A stretch of 64,000 bases of DNA, from positions 1 through 64,000 of the forward strand of contig NZ_NSDM01000011.1 in assembly GCF_030852425.1 (NCBI RefSeq), read 5' to 3'. This stretch comes from Saccharothrix longispora (GTDB taxonomy: Bacteria > Actinomycetota > Actinomycetes > Mycobacteriales > Pseudonocardiaceae). Numbering within the stretch: position 1 is the first letter of the stretch; the number at the start of each line of letters is the position of its first letter. The translations under genes were made by a program, and so were the position numbers. The notes beneath the pieces are model-generated. The model had not been told where the DNA came from and did no database searches. It saw only the letters and a program-made list of their open reading frames with translations. Of the stretch, positions 1-7,272 are shown piece after piece.

Positions 1-605
1 GATTGAGTCAAGAAGTGCAACTCATGCCTGGTTATTGGGTAAGGCCAGATGAAATCTATATGCCGACCGCTTGACAGAACCAAATGATCAATCTCTGACG
101 GTTCCTCAATAAGAGATCTAAAGTACCAGTGTGTGAAGATAGATCCGGGAATCAAGGCGTCGGCAAGCCCGGTTTTCTCGTCATACATACACCAGGTTTG
201 ATGCTTCGCTATAATTTTCTGCATCTCATGCGGATAGCGAGCCGTATCCACAAGACGCCTCATTAGCCATTGCGACTCGAACGAGGAAAAGTCCCAGTCG
301 TGCGGGACATACGTTACCATTTCGGTCGGATGACAAAAATCGCCCTCTTCATGTTCTCCACAAGAAACATCGGCAGCTCCCATGCCAGACGTGGCAAGAG
401 TGACATAAGGACGATCGACCGTTGCCCCATAGATGTAAATATCAACATGTACTTTATGAGATACTTTTTCATGCTGCACACGAAAGTAGTCGCCGCCGAA
501 GAATTGACGGTAATGCCTCTCAAGAGCATGACGATCATCTTCGGAGTACCGGACTGCCTCGTCTAAGCACTCCCGGGAGTGAAGCGCATCGTGGGGCGAT
601 GCCAT
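1..605 (-). CDS. Suppressor-of-fused (SUFU) domain protein, C-terminus off the window
   Basis: An uninterrupted leftward frame of 201 codons starts at an ATG (603-605) with a strong AAGGAGG ribosome site 7 nt upstream (about 613-620) and runs off the window edge. The translation carries the SUFU-family core: VHVDIYIYGATVDRPYVTL followed by ATSGMG at residues about 52-75, VTYVPHDWDF near 98, a TRYPHE-like segment (TARYPHEM) near 120, and the late DFIWPYPIT segment, so only a short tail is probably missing. Bacterial SUFU proteins are known as immunity proteins or accessory proteins of polymorphic toxin systems; no toxin is visible here. Base composition is strikingly lower in GC than the rest of the window, a sign of transfer. 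Family assignment is confident, function is inference. Confidence 0.8.
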   Translation of the reverse strand, partial: MASPHDALHSRECLDEAVRYSEDDRHALERHYRQFFGGDYFRVQHEKVSHKVHVDIYIYGATVDRPYVTLATSGMGAADVSCGEHEEGDFCHPTEMVTYVPHDWDFSSFESQWLMRRLVDTARYPHEMQKIIAKHQTWCMYDEKTGLADALIPGSIFTHWYFRSLIEEPSEIDHLVLSSGRHIDFIWPYPITRHELHFLTQ

Positions 606-784
606 TGAGTAACCCTCCTTGCATATGTGACCTTCAGCAGCTTCCCGCTGCCTCGCTCGTCCTGGCGAGAACATTACATTGTGACAGATCTCGGCATGAA
701 CTCCCGGTCCTCTAGGCGCGCAGTGTTCTGGGCGAGCCCCCTCAGGAGGGGTTCTGTTGGAACGGCGCTAAGCACTCCCATGTG

Positions 785-876
785 CTGTCTCACCTGTCTC
801 ACCTGTCCCGGCATAGTGGTTGACCATCGAATTCATGGTGGGACACGTCATGAGAGACCTGTCCCACCTGTCTCCC
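785..876. repeat. 9-bp CTGTCCCAC-type repeat array, left copy
   Basis: Units at 785-793 and 794-802 (CTGTCTCAC), 803-811 (CTGTCCCGG), 859-867 (CTGTCCCAC) and 868-876 (CTGTCTCCC). GGTGGGACA at 837-845 faces TGTCCCACC at 860-868 as an inverted pair. The array lies about 180-270 bp upstream of the SUFU gene. The same arrangement recurs at 2517-2608 upstream of the pentapeptide gene. The 606-927 interval otherwise shows no convincing gene. A regulator-binding array or iteron remnant are both possible. Confidence 0.6.
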
Positions 877-927
877 CCACCGCGGTTCCCTCCCGAGACG
901 GTGCTTTCATTGGGAGCAGACTGGGGA

Positions 928-2286
928 TCAGTCGTCAGTCGATTCGAGGGCCGGGCTGTCAAGAGAGTGAGATCCACGTTCGACTCTCACAAGGCGACGC
1001 CACGTGCCCTTGTGGCCTTCGATAGCCGCGTCGTCGGCCGATAGTTGCCATCCCGAGGGCCAGTAAGATCTGTCTTCTGGCGTCTTCGCAGCCATTGCTC
1101 CGTCGAATACGGCGTCCTTTACGAACGTCACCGCGCCAAACCAGGCGGATCCGTTGAATCTAGCTTTGTCAAAACTAGCCTTTTTTGCGAATCTCGCCTC
1201 GATGAAGATGGCGTCTTCGGTGAACACCGTCCTTCGGAACCGGGCGGACGAATCGAATATGGCTTCACCGAACCATGCGAGGCCGCGGATTTGCGTCTCA
1301 TCGAACGAGGTGGTGGAGGTGAAGGTTGCCTCGCGGAACCACGCGTTCCCCGTGAACGTCGTCCTCTCAAATTGGGTATATCCGACAAAAGTTGCCTTAT
1401 TAAAGCGTGCGTCATCTACCCGACAGCCGTCCATGTGCCAGTCGATGAGAGTGGCACCGGTGAGGTCGAGTTTGGTATCGGGCCAGAAAGTATTCTTCGG
1501 GCGGGCAGGTTCATTGCCAGGCTTCATGTGGGCAAGAAGGATGCGTTGAGCAGTAAGCCGGACCTCGCGTTCCTGGACTTGTTCGCGGTACTCGTCACGA
1601 GTGGCTCGATCTGTATTGGCATCGGGTGAGTCACCGGGGATGTCAAACGGGGCGCGGAGGTAGGCGCAGAGCACATTGACCACGGTCTGGCGTAGGGCGG
1701 GGTTTTCAGGGTGGTCCTGCGCGAGGCGTTCCAGCGCGTACAGGCCGCCGTGGCGGACCGGGGCTTTATCCGACCCGAGTTGCTCCACCGACTTGGCGTA
1801 CAGGTCGGTGATCCGACGCGCTTCGGCGTCGCGTTCGGTCGTGGCTGCGACGCGTTCGGCGTGCAGGCGGGTGTGTTCGGCGGTCTCACGTTGCAGTTCG
1901 TAGGCGCGGGCGACGTCGGCCTGGTCTCGTTCTTTCTGCACCAACCCGATCTCGGTGGCGTGCTGGCGTCGCCAGGCCAGGTACAGCGCGAAGATGCCGC
2001 CTCCGCCTACTCCGATGCTCAACCCGGTGCGCAGTGCGTTGAATCGCGCGTTCACGAGCTCCGCGCCGGAGAGTCCCGCAGTTCCGGCCCACCACAGCGC
2101 CACTACTAGGCCGATCGTCGCTGTGGCGATCACGGCCGCCACGGTCGCGATCACCCTGCGCGGCATCGGCTCCAGTGGCGTGCGCGGCGTGGAAGCTGTC
2201 GGCAGTGGCACGGGCGAGTGGGTGGCGGACTGCTCACCGGGTGCGGGACGGGGGAGCGGCGCGGGCGTTGGGCGGTCCTCGGGCAT
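928..2286 (-). CDS. Membrane-anchored pentapeptide-repeat protein
   Basis: This 452-residue protein has a Pro-rich N-terminus, two hydrophobic segments (about residues 44-68 and 85-108), a charged probable coiled-coil stretch (about 110-165), and a C-terminal run of pentapeptide repeats (about 285-395) with phenylalanine recurring every five residues, for example ARFNKATF, TTFTGNAWF and EARFAKKASF. Such repeats fold as a right-handed quadrilateral beta-helix, here presumably displayed on the cytoplasmic side of the membrane. Proteins of this architecture are common in actinomycete genomes, often near mobile elements; no biochemical function is established for the type. The start ATG gives the whole N-terminal region. 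It sits between two copies of the 9-bp repeat array and next to an integrase remnant, consistent with an accessory-element gene. Confidence 0.75.
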   Translation of the reverse strand: MPEDRPTPAPLPRPAPGEQSATHSPVPLPTASTPRTPLEPMPRRVIATVAAVIATATIGLVVALWWAGTAGLSGAELVNARFNALRTGLSIGVGGGGIFALYLAWRRQHATEIGLVQKERDQADVARAYELQRETAEHTRLHAERVAATTERDAEARRITDLYAKSVEQLGSDKAPVRHGGLYALERLAQDHPENPALRQTVVNVLCAYLRAPFDIPGDSPDANTDRATRDEYREQVQEREVRLTAQRILLAHMKPGNEPARPKNTFWPDTKLDLTGATLIDWHMDGCRVDDARFNKATFVGYTQFERTTFTGNAWFREATFTSTTSFDETQIRGLAWFGEAIFDSSARFRRTVFTEDAIFIEARFAKKASFDKARFNGSAWFGAVTFVKDAVFDGAMAAKTPEDRSYWPSGWQLSADDAAIEGHKGTWRRLVRVERGSHSLDSPALESTDD

Positions 2287-2994
2287 GTCCGGACCATCGT
2301 CGGTCGACGTGGTTGTGTTCCAAAGCCACGCCAGTCGGGGCCGGACGGCTCGCCGTGGACAGGGTTGCCGCGGCTTCCTGTGCTGAGGACGTGCCGAAGT
2401 AGCTGTGCCGAGAGCTATAGGCGCTGGTCAGGTGTGGTTCGGGTGGGACTCTGTAAATCCGTCACGCTTGTTGCTTGTCCGACAGAGCGGCAGCAGCTGC
2501 CTTCCCGAGATGGACGCTGTCCCACCTGTCCCAGCTGTCTCGCCATACCCCCTGACCAGCGGTTCGGAGGTGGGACAGTCCGCAGAACCACTGTCCCACC
2601 TGTCCCACTCCACCGTGCGGACCTCAGAACGCTGTAACAGTCGGGGCGTGTTGAAGCTCTTCTTGGCTCCACACGCTTGCCTACGCTCGCCCCCGGTGGG
2701 TTCACAGCAGCGGGCGGACCGATCTCCGCACAGGGCCCTACGCGTAGCGCTGAGACGGCCGCAGAGCGGTGCGCGAGCTGCGGCTGAGGGGTTAGGATAC
2801 CCCTCAGAGCACAGCAAGCGATGGTCGCCACGTCGCCCGCCGCCCCGGCTGTTACAGCCGCTTGCGCTTGGCTGACCGGCACCCAACAGTCGGCGTGACG
2901 CCCAACCTGTGCCAAATACGGGCCAAAGTAGCTCATAAGAACAAGATCAATTTACTGTTTATGCTGGTAGAGCGCTCGATGTAACGGGTAGTCG
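2287..2994. other. Non-coding 0.7-kb interval upstream of the pentapeptide gene
   Basis: No frame here has convincing family similarity. It contains the right-hand 9-bp repeat array (2517-2608) and, near its right end, one copy of a 19-bp direct repeat (2911-2929). The interval leads into the tRNA-derived attachment sequence, so it is probably element-end DNA rather than a gene. Confidence 0.5.
2517..2608. repeat. 9-bp CTGTCCCAC-type repeat array, right copy
   Basis: Units at 2517-2525 (CTGTCCCAC), 2526-2534 (CTGTCCCAG), 2535-2543 (CTGTCTCGC), 2591-2599 and 2600-2608 (CTGTCCCAC twice), with an inverted GGTGGGACAG at 2569-2578. This repeats the architecture of the array at 785-876 and lies about 230-320 bp upstream of the leftward pentapeptide gene. 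Confidence 0.65.
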
Positions 2995-3044
2995 CACCGC
3001 CCTCCGGAGGCGGGAGCGCAGGTTCGAATCCTGCCGGGGGCACA
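2995..3044 (+). other. 3' half of tRNA-Arg(CCG), probable attachment (att) site
   Basis: The sequence folds as the anticodon arm CCGCC-CTCCGGA-GGCGG (anticodon CCG), a variable loop, the T-arm GCAGG-TTCGAAT-CCTGC, and the 3' acceptor strand CGGGGGC plus discriminator A. A matching 5' acceptor strand GCCCCCG and a normal D-arm are absent immediately upstream, so this is not a complete tRNA. Integrases of actinomycete integrative elements target tRNA 3' ends, and an integrase remnant pointing at this site lies just to the right. That combination makes an internal or right-end att site the best reading; the intact tRNA should lie elsewhere. Confidence 0.7.
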
Positions 3045-3062
3045 TCGTTCCACCAGCACGAA

Positions 3063-3100
3063 AGGCCCTTGACCAGCGGATACGCTGGCCAAGGGCCTTC
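3063..3100. terminator. Strong hairpin between tRNA remnant and integrase remnant
   Basis: Sixteen-bp arms at 3063-3078 and 3085-3100 (AAGGCCCTTG... / ...CAAGGGCCTT, one G-T mismatch pair) with a 6-nt loop. It lies between convergent units, the tRNA-derived sequence on the plus strand and the integrase on the minus strand, so it can serve both. Confidence 0.7.
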
Positions 3101-3174
3101 GTCGTCTGTCCGGCCGTGTCCGGCTGGGACCGGCCGTCTACGGGTGTCCCGGCCAAATACGGGCCAAAGTTTTG

Positions 3175-3585
3175 CTACCCCGGTCGGTGCCCCAGGGCAG
3201 CCTCTACGCGCTGCCGGACCGTCACCACCTCTCCGTCCAGGCACTTGGCGTAGACCTTGAGCAGCACCTCCACCGAGTGCCCCGCCCACTCGGCCACCGT
3301 CACCGCGGGCACTTCTCCGTTGAGCCACGTCGACACCGCCGCGTGCCGCAGGTCGTACGGCGTGCCCGCCAGCGGCGTAGCGACGAGCTTCGGCAGCTCC
3401 TGGCCGTTGCGCTCCCCGGTGAACAGCCGACCGTCCGCCGCCGTGCCGAACTGGCGGATGTGGGAGTGCAGCAGCGCAGTCAACTCCGGTGGACAGGGCA
3501 CCGTGCGGCACTCGCCGCGCGCTCGCTGCTTGAGCTGGCGCCGGTCACGGTTCGCGCCGAATTTCGATAGTACCGTTCCGCACAT
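3175..3585 (-). pseudogene. Tyrosine integrase, C-terminal half only
   Basis: The minus strand encodes the C-terminal catalytic core of a tyrosine recombinase: box II as PYDLRHAAVSTWL, the EWAGHS segment, and the nucleophile tyrosine in LKVYAKCL. The N-terminal SAM-like DNA-binding domain and box I, normally about 250-270 further residues, are missing. Similarity begins near RARGECRTVPCP (about 3540), and upstream the sequence runs into a DNA stretch leading to an unrelated hydrolase gene. The protein type matches integrases of actinomycete AICE-like elements that insert into tRNA 3' ends, in agreement with the adjacent tRNA-Arg fragment. Truncation should make it inactive. Confidence 0.8.
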
Positions 3586-3630
3586 TGAGATACTTGCGGC
3601 CGACTCCTTGCAAGGACAGCCTCCAAATGC

Positions 3631-4611
3631 TCAGACGCCTTCCGGAGTGTCGGAGGTCGTGAAGAGGAGTCGGGCCAGCCAGTCGGTGCGGGTCCGGCGG
3701 GCCGTGGCGGAGATGCGCGCCTGCGGGCACAGGGCGTCGAAGCCGTGGAAGCCGCCCGCCCAGACGTGGAGTTCAGCGTGGCCGCCGGCCGCCCAGATGC
3801 GGGTGGCGTAGTCGGTGTCCTCGTCGCGGAACACCTCGGCGGAGCCGGTGTCGACGTAGGTGGCCGGCAGGCCTGAGAGATCATCGGCCAGCGCGGGCGA
3901 GACGTAGGCCGGCACCTCGTCGTCGCGGAGGTCGCCGAGGACCGCCTGCCAGGCGAACGCGTTCATCTCGCCGGTCCACACGCCGGGCACGCCGGAGTAC
4001 TGGCGGCTGGAGGTGCTGGTGTTGCGGTGGTCGAGCATGGGGCAGATCAGCACCTGCGCGGCGATCGCCGGGGTGCCGAGGTCGCGGGCCATCAGGGTGA
4101 GGCCGGCGGCGAGGCCGCCGCCCGCGCTGACGCCGGCGACGATGATCCGGGCGGGGTCGACGCCCAGTTCGGCGGCGTGTTCGACGACCCAGAGCAGTCC
4201 CCGGTAGCAGTCGTCGACGAGGGTGGTGCCGGTGGCCTCCGGTGCGAGCCGGTACTCCACGGAGACGACGACCGCACCGAGCTCGTCGAGCCACTCCAGC
4301 GGGATGTCGATCTGCGAGAAGCGGTCGCCCATGACCATCCCGCCGCCGTGCATCCAGTAGACGCAGGGGGCGGGGGCGGTGCGGTCGGTGTGCGCGGGGC
4401 GGAAGACCGACAGCCGGATCGGGACGTCGTCCGCGGCCGGCACGGTGATCTCGCGCCGGTCGACCTGCCGGTGCGCGAGTACGGACTCGACGGGGGTCGA
4501 GGGGTACTGGCGCAGGTGCGCGAGGACCTCCGGGTCGAGCCGGGACATGAGGGGCATGCCGGTCAGCAGTGCGCGCAGCTCGGGGTCCAGGGCGGGGCGG
4601 GCCGTGGTCAT
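3631..4611 (-). CDS. Alpha/beta-hydrolase, hormone-sensitive-lipase (HSL) family esterase
   Basis: This 326-residue cytoplasmic enzyme has the HSL-family oxyanion signature HGGG, the nucleophile elbow GVSAGG, a likely acid Asp in VFRDEDTDY and the catalytic His in GGFHGFD. The family hydrolyses short-chain carboxylic esters. The ATG at 4611 (MTTARP) is preferred over an earlier in-frame ATG at 4683 because an AAAGG sequence precedes it and similarity begins soon after. It lies 40 bp downstream of the ABM-domain gene on the same strand and is likely cotranscribed from the AraC-flanking promoter at about 5060-5102. Substrate cannot be read from sequence. Confidence 0.85.
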   Translation of the reverse strand: MTTARPALDPELRALLTGMPLMSRLDPEVLAHLRQYPSTPVESVLAHRQVDRREITVPAADDVPIRLSVFRPAHTDRTAPAPCVYWMHGGGMVMGDRFSQIDIPLEWLDELGAVVVSVEYRLAPEATGTTLVDDCYRGLLWVVEHAAELGVDPARIIVAGVSAGGGLAAGLTLMARDLGTPAIAAQVLICPMLDHRNTSTSSRQYSGVPGVWTGEMNAFAWQAVLGDLRDDEVPAYVSPALADDLSGLPATYVDTGSAEVFRDEDTDYATRIWAAGGHAELHVWAGGFHGFDALCPQARISATARRTRTDWLARLLFTTSDTPEGV

Positions 4612-4651
4612 GGTGACGCCTTTCACGGGTGGAGGGGGTGGAGGGACCGCA

Positions 4652-5005
4652 TCACCGGGTGCGGGGCGGGGCCGGGAGGTCACCGGGTCGGAAGGCGGCC
4701 TTGCCTCGGACCGGGACGTGATCGGTGTACCGGGGCTCTCCGGCCAGCAGTCCGTCGACCTGGGCCACGATGGCCCGGGCGGCCTCGCCGGCGAAGGTCC
4801 GGTGGTGGTCCTCCTCGGTGGTCCAGCCCTCGACGACGTGGACGACGTCGGGGTCGGACGCGGAGCGGGAGACCAGGTAGACGACGCAGTGCTCGCTCGC
4901 GCCGGGGTTGCCCTCGTCCAGGCCGGTCAGCAGGAGGTCGACCAGTCGGTCGCCCAGGCCGGGCGCGGCGGTCAGGGTGGCGCTGAAGCCATAGGTGGCG
5001 ATCAT
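4652..5005 (-). CDS. Antibiotic biosynthesis monooxygenase (ABM) domain protein
   Basis: A 117-residue single-domain protein with the ferredoxin-like ABM pattern: an N-terminal strand MIATYGFSAT, a central VVYLVSRSASDPDVVHVVEGW strand pair, and an EEDHHRTFAG helix start. ABM proteins act as small cofactor-free monooxygenases or as fold-only dimers. Start ATG at 5005 has an AAAAGGA-type ribosome site just upstream. It is first in a two-gene unit with the downstream esterase and is divergent from the AraC regulator; the intergenic operator is shared in sequence with the promoter of the SDR gene. Role is probably in modification or detoxification of a small molecule sensed by the AraC protein (inference). 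Confidence 0.8.
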   Translation of the reverse strand: MIATYGFSATLTAAPGLGDRLVDLLLTGLDEGNPGASEHCVVYLVSRSASDPDVVHVVEGWTTEEDHHRTFAGEAARAIVAQVDGLLAGEPRYTDHVPVRGKAAFRPGDLPAPPRTR

Positions 5006-5059
5006 GGTGTCCTTTTCTCGACGGGGGAGTGGAGTGACACCATTCAATCGCCCTGACCT

Positions 5060-5102
5060 GCGAAAACGTAGAACGATCCTCGCTGCCGCTTGCACGATCC
5101 TC
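5060..5102 (-). promoter_or_regulatory. AraC-type operator/promoter, left copy (serves ABM-esterase pair)
   Basis: Read toward the ABM gene, this sequence has two GGATCGT half-sites whose starts are 21 bp apart (GAGGATCGTGCAAG then CGAGGATCGTTCTACG), followed by a conserved GCAGGTC...GCGATTGA segment. It matches the copy at 6074-6117, which faces the SDR gene. Tandem half-sites two helical turns apart are the usual layout for AraC-family dimers. Confidence 0.75.
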
Positions 5103-5146
5103 TCGAATGCGGGAGCCGTGGCGGGGAACGGTGCTGCAATGGGCGC

Positions 5147-6052
5147 ATGTGCCTCGACGAGTTCCGCGCGCTGCTGACCCGGCATGTCCGGCCCGACTGG
5201 ACCACCGCCATCGACGGCGTCCTCATCTCCAAGGTGGACCGGTCCGACCCGCCGACGCCCTCCATGTCCGGCACGATCCTCGCGGTCATCGCGCAGGGCG
5301 CGAAACGCCTCGCCCTGGGCGACCGGATCTACGAGTACGGCCCCGGGCAGTACCTGGTCGCCTCCGTCGACCTGCCCGTCACCGGGCAGTTCACCCGGGC
5401 GGAACCCGATCAGCCGGCGCTCGGCTTCGGTCTCGTGCTGGACCCCGCCGCCGTCGCCGAACTGCTGCTGCGAGCCGGTCCGGGGGACGTCCCCCGGACC
5501 GGTGAGGGCGTTCCGTCGGGGATCGCCGTCAGCGACGCCCCCGCCGCGCTGCTCGACGCGGTGGTCCGGTTGCTGCGGCTGCTCGACGAGCCCCGTGACC
5601 GGGCCGTGCTGGCGCCGCTGGTCAAGCGCGAGATCCTGTGGCGCCTGATCACCGGCGAGCAGGGGGCGACGGTCCGCCAGATCGGGCTGGCCGACAGCGG
5701 TCTCAGCCACGTCTCGCGGGCGGTGCGCTGGATCCGCGAGCACTACGCGCAGCCCTTCCGGGTGGAGGACGTGGCGCGCATGTCCGGCATGAGCGTCTCC
5801 GCCTTCTACCGCAACTTCCAGGCGGTGACCGCGATGAGCCCCATCCAGTTCCAGAAGCAGATCCGGTTGCAGGAGGCCCGGCTGCTGCTGGCCACCCACC
5901 CCGGCGACGTCACCGGGGTCGGTCAGCGCGTCGGCTACGACAACCCGTCGCAGTTCAGCCGGGAGTACCGCCGCCGGTTCGGCGCGCCCCCGAGCCGGGA
6001 CGCGGCCCGCCTGCGGGACGTCGGGCACACGCCTGCGGGCGCGCTGACCTGA
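5147..6052 (+). CDS. AraC-family transcriptional regulator
   Basis: A 301-residue protein with an N-terminal AraC_N-like cupin domain (residues about 1-165, including a DRIYEYGPGQYLV segment) and a C-terminal double-HTH AraC domain (about 195-290: FRVEDVARMSGMSVSAFYRN first HTH, VGYDNPSQFSREYRRRFG second HTH). ATG at 5147 is chosen because the cupin domain starts directly after it; a TTG further upstream would lie inside the operator. It is flanked on both sides by inverted copies of the same ~43-bp operator, so it probably controls the divergent ABM-esterase unit and the downstream SDR gene together. Confidence 0.88.
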   Translation: MCLDEFRALLTRHVRPDWTTAIDGVLISKVDRSDPPTPSMSGTILAVIAQGAKRLALGDRIYEYGPGQYLVASVDLPVTGQFTRAEPDQPALGFGLVLDPAAVAELLLRAGPGDVPRTGEGVPSGIAVSDAPAALLDAVVRLLRLLDEPRDRAVLAPLVKREILWRLITGEQGATVRQIGLADSGLSHVSRAVRWIREHYAQPFRVEDVARMSGMSVSAFYRNFQAVTAMSPIQFQKQIRLQEARLLLATHPGDVTGVGQRVGYDNPSQFSREYRRRFGAPPSRDAARLRDVGHTPAGALT

Positions 6053-6073
6053 CCGGATTCGGACCGCCCCGTG

Positions 6074-6117
6074 GAGGATCGTGCAAGGGACAGGCGGGAT
6101 CGTTCTATCGTTTCAGC
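6074..6117 (+). promoter_or_regulatory. AraC-type operator/promoter, right copy (serves SDR)
   Basis: GAGGATCGTGCAAG and GCGGGATCGTTCTATC carry GGATCGT half-sites 21 bp apart, followed by TTTCAGCAGGTC and GAGCGATTGACTGG. Aligned with the left copy in its own direction of transcription, nearly every position of the half-sites and the downstream GCAGGTC...GCGATTGA block agrees. The SDR start lies about 95 bp downstream. Confidence 0.75.
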
Positions 6118-6211
6118 AGGTCGGAGCGATTGACTGGGATCACCGCTTCTCCTCCTGGCCAGGAAGGTGCAGGTGCGAGTGCGGTCCCCACGACATCGCA
6201 AGGAGCACACC

Positions 6212-6961
6212 GTGAACACGGTCCTGATCACCGGCACCTCCTCCGGGTACGGCCGGGAAACCGCCCTCCACTTCCACGCCCGGGGGTGGAACGTCATCGC
6301 CACGATGCGCACTCCCCGTCCGGACGTCCTCCCCGCGTCCGAGCGGCTCCGCGTCGTCGCCCTCGACGTGACCGACCCCGGGAGCATCGCCGCCGCGATC
6401 GAGGCGGCGGGGCCGGTCGACGTGCTGGTCAACAACGCGGGCATTCCGTCGATGGGGGTGTTCGAGGGCACCTCCGCGGCCCACGTGCGGGAGGTGTTCG
6501 AGACCAACACGTTCGGCGTGATGGCGATGACCGGGGCGGTGCTGCCGGCGTTCCGCGAGCGCGGCTCCGGCGTGGTGGTGAACGTGACGTCCAGCGTGGT
6601 CCTGGGCCACATGCCGCTCACCGCCGTCTACAAGGCGAGCAAGATGGCCGTCGAGGGGTTCACCGCGTCCCTCGCGCTCGAACTCGCGCCCTTCGGCGTG
6701 CGGGCGGCGACGGTCCAGCCGGGCGCCTGCCTGACGACGAACTTCGGGGCCAGGGCCGCGGACGGCGCCTCACCGGGCGACCTGGTCCCGGAGCCCTACG
6801 CGCCGTGGGCCCGGAAGGCCATGGAGGCCTTCATGAGCCAGGACGTCTTCACGCGCGAGAGCGACGTCGCCGAGGCGGTGTGGCGGGCCGCGCACGACAC
6901 GACCGGGCAGCTGCGGTTCCCGGCCGGTCCCGACGCCGTCCGGCTCGCCCAGGCGAGGTGA
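6212..6961 (+). CDS. Short-chain dehydrogenase/reductase (SDR)
   Basis: A 249-residue classical SDR: Rossmann motif TGTSSGYG near the N-terminus, VDVLVNNAG near residue 70, catalytic serine in VTSSVVLG and the YKASK (YxxxK) catalytic pair near 148. The family performs NAD(P)(H)-dependent alcohol/ketone oxidoreduction in the cytoplasm. The GTG at 6212 is chosen since AAGGAG sits a suitable distance upstream and the Rossmann strand VNTVLITG begins there; the ATG at 6167 would add 15 untypical residues. The promoter is the right-hand AraC-type operator, suggesting coregulation with the ABM and esterase genes. Confidence 0.88.
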   Translation: MNTVLITGTSSGYGRETALHFHARGWNVIATMRTPRPDVLPASERLRVVALDVTDPGSIAAAIEAAGPVDVLVNNAGIPSMGVFEGTSAAHVREVFETNTFGVMAMTGAVLPAFRERGSGVVVNVTSSVVLGHMPLTAVYKASKMAVEGFTASLALELAPFGVRAATVQPGACLTTNFGARAADGASPGDLVPEPYAPWARKAMEAFMSQDVFTRESDVAEAVWRAAHDTTGQLRFPAGPDAVRLAQAR

Positions 6962-6995
6962 CCGACCGGCGGGCCGGGGGCCGCGACGCGGACGG

Positions 6996-7036
6996 GAGGC
7001 GCCCCGGGCACTCCCCACCGGTGCCCGGGGCGCCTC
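6996..7036 (+). terminator. Hairpin terminator after the SDR gene
   Basis: Perfect 16-bp arms GAGGCGCCCCGGGCAC (6996-7011) and GTGCCCGGGGCGCCTC (7021-7036) with a 9-nt loop, 35 bp after the SDR stop. The rest of the 310-bp gap up to 7273 shows no gene. Confidence 0.75.
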
Positions 7037-7272
7037 GCTCCGTGCCCCGCGGCGGGAGCGGCCCCCTCCGGCACCCCCTCCGGCGGCCCGCCGCCGGGCA
7101 CCCGAGCCGACCTTCGGGGGTCGGTCACGGTCACCGGGAACGCTAGACTTCCGGGACGAGCCGCCCCAGTGTCGGTCTGCACAGTGCGCCGGGCATCCGG
7201 TCACCCCCCGCTGCGCCGGCGCGTCCGTGCCCCGCCAGGGCGGGCAGGGCTACGTACAGGGAGCTGCCCGGA

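Larger units (their letters stand above)
2911..3170. repeat. 19-bp direct repeats flanking the tRNA-derived att sequence
   Basis: GCCAAATACGGGCCAAAGT occurs exactly at 2911-2929 and again at 3152-3170. The pair brackets the tRNA-Arg 3' half and its terminator, and the right copy lies just beyond the stop of the integrase remnant. This could be the edge sequence brought in by two related elements integrated in tandem, or a duplicated integrase 3' flank. Confidence 0.6.

Noticed and set aside
2415-2936. 173-codon minus-strand frame starting MSYFGPYLAQVG
   Set aside because: No family similarity and it crosses the 9-bp repeat array; FGPYLA comes from the 19-bp repeat also seen beside the integrase remnant.
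2933-3511. Minus-strand frames containing PPAGFEPALPPPEGG and CPRQDSNLRSRLRR
   Set aside because: These are the well-known translations of antisense tRNA-Arg sequence, not a protein gene.
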